A stretch of 8,546 nt of DNA. Origin: Synergistaceae bacterium (GTDB lineage Bacteria; Synergistota; Synergistia; Synergistales; Aminobacteriaceae). The notes under the pieces were generated by a model. It searched no databases, had not been told where the DNA came from, and was given only the letters and a program-made list of their open reading frames with translations. The stretch is taken from assembly GCA_009776565.1 (NCBI GenBank), contig WRNQ01000062.1, positions 589-9,134 of the forward strand, written 5' to 3'. Numbering within the stretch: position 1 is the stretch's first letter; every line of letters begins with the position of its first letter. Made by a program: the position numbers and the translations under genes. Below, piece after piece: positions 6,847-8,546 of this stretch.

Positions 6847-7275
6847 ATGAGAAAAAATACAAGATTTAAAAGAAAAGGTTTTACGCTTGTTGAAATTCTG
6901 GTCGTGGTCGTGATAATTGGCCTTTTGGCGGCTATTGTCGTGCCTAATCTTATAGGTCAAACCGAACAAGCAAGACGCGAACTTGCGGCTGTGCAGATTC
7001 GTGAGATAGAGAACGCGCTTGATATTTATAGTTTACATAACGGAATTTACCCAACCACCGAACAGGGACTTGAGGCGCTTGTAACCAAACCGACAACAAA
7101 CCCTCAACCGAAGAAATATCTTGAAGGCGGATATATGAGAAAGCTTCCGATGGACCCATGGGGAAATCCTTTCATTTATCGCAACCCCGGCGAAAAAGGT
7201 ACAATTGACATAATCAGTACCGGATCAAGCGGAGAAGAGGGTAGTGGTTATAATATCTCAAATCATGACCCATAG
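6847..7275 (+). CDS. gspG: Type II secretion major pseudopilin GspG
   Basis: A 142-residue prepilin that polymerises into the periplasmic pseudopilus. The positively charged leader (1-11, ending KRKG) is followed by FTLVE, so prepilin peptidase should cut G11|F12, leaving E16 as the conserved Glu5. The hydrophobic helix runs to about residue 33. The globular part has the GspG signatures YPTTEQGLEALV (68-79) and LPMDPWGNPF (100-109), plus the C-terminal loop DIISTGSSGEEGSG (121-134), which corresponds to the calcium loop of this family. In that loop the position usually Asp in 'GxDG' is S128. The ATG is preceded by AGGAGG at 6834-6839, 7 nt away, the strongest such site in the secretion part of the cluster, as expected for an abundant subunit. 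The 140-bp gap before it contains the heptamer array. Its 3' end overlaps the next pseudopilin gene. Confidence 0.96.
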   Translation: MRKNTRFKRKGFTLVEILVVVVIIGLLAAIVVPNLIGQTEQARRELAAVQIREIENALDIYSLHNGIYPTTEQGLEALVTKPTTNPQPKKYLEGGYMRKLPMDPWGNPFIYRNPGEKGTIDIISTGSSGEEGSGYNISNHDP

Positions 7276-7759
7276 TGTAAATTTAAAAAATGGAATAACG
7301 TTTACATGCCGCAAAGCATTCACAATGATTGAGCTCATTATAGTCATTGCAATAATTGGCACGCTTGCGGCATTGATTATTCCGCGCATGTCCTCATGGA
7401 TGGAGCCGACTGAACGAACTCTGCAACGCGCATTTTTAGAAGCCGTTGAAATTGCCAAAAATGGAGTATCAATCAGATTTCGCGTAGATAAGGAAGATAA
7501 GAGGGGTACTATTATCCCGGAAGCTTTAGCGAAAGTAGAAGAGGAAATTGGATTTTCTAAAAGAACCATAGATGTCTGGAAAACTCTTGAAATGCGATGG
7601 AAACCCACAGGCAACGCCTGGACTTTTGACCCGGAAATAATATATTTCTATCAGAACGGCATGTGTACTCCGGCAAAAATAATATGGGGAGCTCCTCCTT
7701 ACGCCGATAACTATTTATTGACTGTAACCGGCTACCTGGTAGAGAACAAGAGGTTTTGA
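7244..7759 (+). CDS. Minor pseudopilin, GspH-like
   Basis: Up to 171 residues with a type IV prepilin N-terminus: basic leader ending CRKA, then FTMIELIIVIAIIGTLAALIIP. The predicted cut is A25|F26, with E30 as Glu5. The -1 residue is Ala, not the usual Gly. The C-terminal region (around FYQNGMC and the final strands ending TVTGYLVE) resembles the GspH fold pattern of a G-rich strand-turn-strand, so a tip-complex minor pseudopilin is the best guess; GspI is less likely. Start: GTG at 7244 has GGAG at 7231-7234, 9 nt upstream inside gspG, giving a 32-bp overlap. ATG at 7265 would shorten the leader to 18 residues and overlap by 11 bp; both are plausible. It sits directly after gspG, as in standard gsp order. 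Confidence 0.82.
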   Translation: MVIISQIMTHSVNLKNGITFTCRKAFTMIELIIVIAIIGTLAALIIPRMSSWMEPTERTLQRAFLEAVEIAKNGVSIRFRVDKEDKRGTIIPEALAKVEEEIGFSKRTIDVWKTLEMRWKPTGNAWTFDPEIIYFYQNGMCTPAKIIWGAPPYADNYLLTVTGYLVENKRF

Positions 7760-7788
7760 ACCAACGAGAAAAAAAAAGAGGCTTGATT

Positions 7789-8265
7789 ATGATGAAAAAC
7801 AAAACACAAGTTATAATTCTAATAGTTGTTATTGCGTTGATAGCATTGTCCGCTGCGTTTTTCTTTGTAGTTCAAAAAACGAAACCCACAACAGAAGAAT
7901 CGGTATCATACCCTAACGCTGTAATTGCAATAATTATGGATTTACGAAACATGAGAGCGGCAGCTCAGATTTACAGGAATGATAACTTGGAAAAGCTGGA
8001 CACTATCAAGCCAGAGCTAAAAAATTTAGTGAATTACCTGGAAAATCCCTCCCGATTCACAAAAACTGAAGGCGAATACCTCTTTACGGAAGCCAACGGA
8101 GAATGGTGGGTGGGGTATAACCTTGCCGCGGCGGAAAATTTATCTGATGATATTGAGTCAGTGCACGAAAGGCTGTTATATATGGCTGGCAATTCAATTA
8201 ATGGCAGTATGGACATAAATATTCCCTATAACAGAGAAGACATTATTTACATGCCTGTACGTTAG
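7789..8265 (+). CDS. Single-pass membrane protein with pseudopilin-like periplasmic region, function unknown
   Basis: A 158-residue protein not firmly recognised. A short basic N-terminus (MMKNK) precedes a hydrophobic segment at about 7-29 and then a soluble, probably periplasmic part. There is no G/A-F-x-x-x-E prepilin cleavage motif, so it should stay membrane-anchored. The soluble part has features reminiscent of pseudopilin globular domains: DLRNMRAAAQIYRNDN, NYLENPSRF, and WWVGYNLA ahead of a helix and the terminal MPVR. The supported start is ATG at 7789, 7 nt after AAGAGG (7776-7781). A TTG at 7756 overlapping the previous stop has no comparable site. It follows the GspH-like gene by 29 nt and is likely co-transcribed, suggesting an accessory or anchored minor-pilin role; this is inference. 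Its stop codon lies inside the first unit of the large heptamer array. Confidence 0.75.
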   Translation: MMKNKTQVIILIVVIALIALSAAFFFVVQKTKPTTEESVSYPNAVIAIIMDLRNMRAAAQIYRNDNLEKLDTIKPELKNLVNYLENPSRFTKTEGEYLFTEANGEWWVGYNLAAAENLSDDIESVHERLLYMAGNSINGSMDINIPYNREDIIYMPVR

Positions 8266-8501
8266 AGCTTAGGGCTGAGAACTGAGAACTTAGAACTTAG
8301 AACTGAGAGCTTAGAACTGAGAGCTTAGAGCTTAGAGCTGAGAGCTGAGAGCTTAGAACTGAGAGCTGAGAGCTGAGAGCTGAGAGCTGAGAGCTGAGAG
8401 CTTAGAACTGAGAGCTGAGAGCTTAGAGCTGAGAGCTGAGAGCTTAGAACTGAGAGCTTAGAACTTAGAGCTTAGAACTTAGAGCTGAGAGATCAGAGAT
8501 C
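8264..8501. repeat. Large heptanucleotide array, 34 units, mainly AGA(G/A)CT(G/T)
   Basis: Thirty-four contiguous 7-bp units without any indel. By type: 11 AGAGCTG, 10 AGAGCTT, 6 AGAACTG, 4 AGAACTT, one AGGGCTG (unit 2) and two AGAGATC (units 33-34). Variation is almost wholly limited to position 4 (G/A) and position 7 (G/T). Units 11-14, 18-21 and 24-27 share the same four-unit order (8334-8361, 8383-8410, 8425-8452), pointing to internal block duplication. The first unit overlaps the TAG stop of the preceding gene (8263-8265). Period 7 breaks the reading frame, so it is not a protein repeat. Units lack spacers, so it is not a CRISPR. It resembles in kind the heptanucleotide STRR tandem repeats described in cyanobacteria; the sequence family itself I do not recognise. 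Confidence 0.97.
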
Positions 8502-8519
8502 AGTAAAGATAGTAAAGAC
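8502..8519. repeat. 9-bp tandem duplication after the heptamer array
   Basis: AGTAAAGAT (8502-8510) is followed directly by AGTAAAGAC (8511-8519), one mismatch at the last base. It begins with the same AG as the preceding heptamers and may be a decayed array end. Confidence 0.6.
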
Positions 8520-8521
8520 CG

Positions 8522-8546
8522 TGGTTGTAGATATTAATCACAACCA
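8522..8546. repeat. Inverted repeat at the right edge
   Basis: TGGTTGT (8522-8528) and ACAACCA (8540-8546) form perfect 7-bp arms around an 11-bp AT-rich loop. The right arm ends at the window edge, so it may be longer (8521 is G; the matching base would be C at 8547). Without the downstream sequence a terminator, operator or end of a mobile element cannot be told apart. Confidence 0.5.

Noticed and set aside
7756..7788. TTG start at 7756 for the last membrane protein
   Set aside because: It overlaps the previous stop and has no clear ribosome binding site, while ATG 7789 has AAGAGG at 7 nt and gives a normal short basic N-terminus.
8264..8501. CRISPR array
   Set aside because: Units are 7 bp and directly adjacent, with no unique spacers; it is a simple tandem array.
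8264..8501. Protein-coding continuation or repeat protein
   Set aside because: The period of 7 is not a multiple of 3, a TAG stop lies at its first bases, and TAG/TGA occur throughout.

Overview
The window reads as an ordinary chromosomal stretch of a Gram-negative, probably anaerobic bacterium of moderate GC content. The Gram-negative reading rests on type II secretion (T2SS) pseudopilin-pathway genes. The anaerobic reading rests on an iron-type alcohol dehydrogenase, a flavodoxin/ferredoxin fusion protein and an archaeal-type cofactor-independent phosphoglycerate mutase. The gene set and the style of the last membrane protein would fit Synergistota, but that placement is a low-confidence inference.

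Layout. Positions 1-2679 hold a minus-strand operon, read right to left: an EFR1-type flavodoxin + 2x[4Fe-4S] protein (2679-1894), apgM (1879-671, TTG start, with a ribosome binding site overlapping the upstream stop) and an iron-containing alcohol dehydrogenase whose C-terminal half lies beyond the left edge (632-1). Positions 2680-3209 are a divergent, AT-rich intergenic region with a GC-richer, strongly folding element of about 105 bp (2899-3003) and an inverted repeat next to a possible promoter. From 3210 a plus-strand cluster follows: a class I/II aminotransferase, an M24 (Xaa-Pro type) metallopeptidase, gspF, a 140-bp spacer starting with a short heptamer array, gspG, a GspH-like minor pseudopilin, and a single-pass membrane protein with a pseudopilin-like extracytoplasmic part. 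Immediately at the last stop codon a 34-unit, 238-bp heptanucleotide array begins (8264-8501), followed by a small inverted repeat at the right edge.

How the genes fit together. The left operon mixes lower glycolysis (3-phosphoglycerate to 2-phosphoglycerate), aldehyde/alcohol redox and a low-potential electron carrier, consistent with fermentative redox balancing. The right cluster joins amino-acid/peptide metabolism (aminotransferase, peptidase) to part of a pseudopilus assembly machine (platform protein GspF, major pseudopilin GspG, a minor pseudopilin and a possible accessory). No secretion ATPase, secretin or prepilin peptidase is present here, so these must be encoded elsewhere. I do not see a complete undescribed system. 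The least explained signals are the two related 7-bp arrays, each placed directly after the stop codon of a secretion-locus gene, and the compact structured element at 2899-3003.
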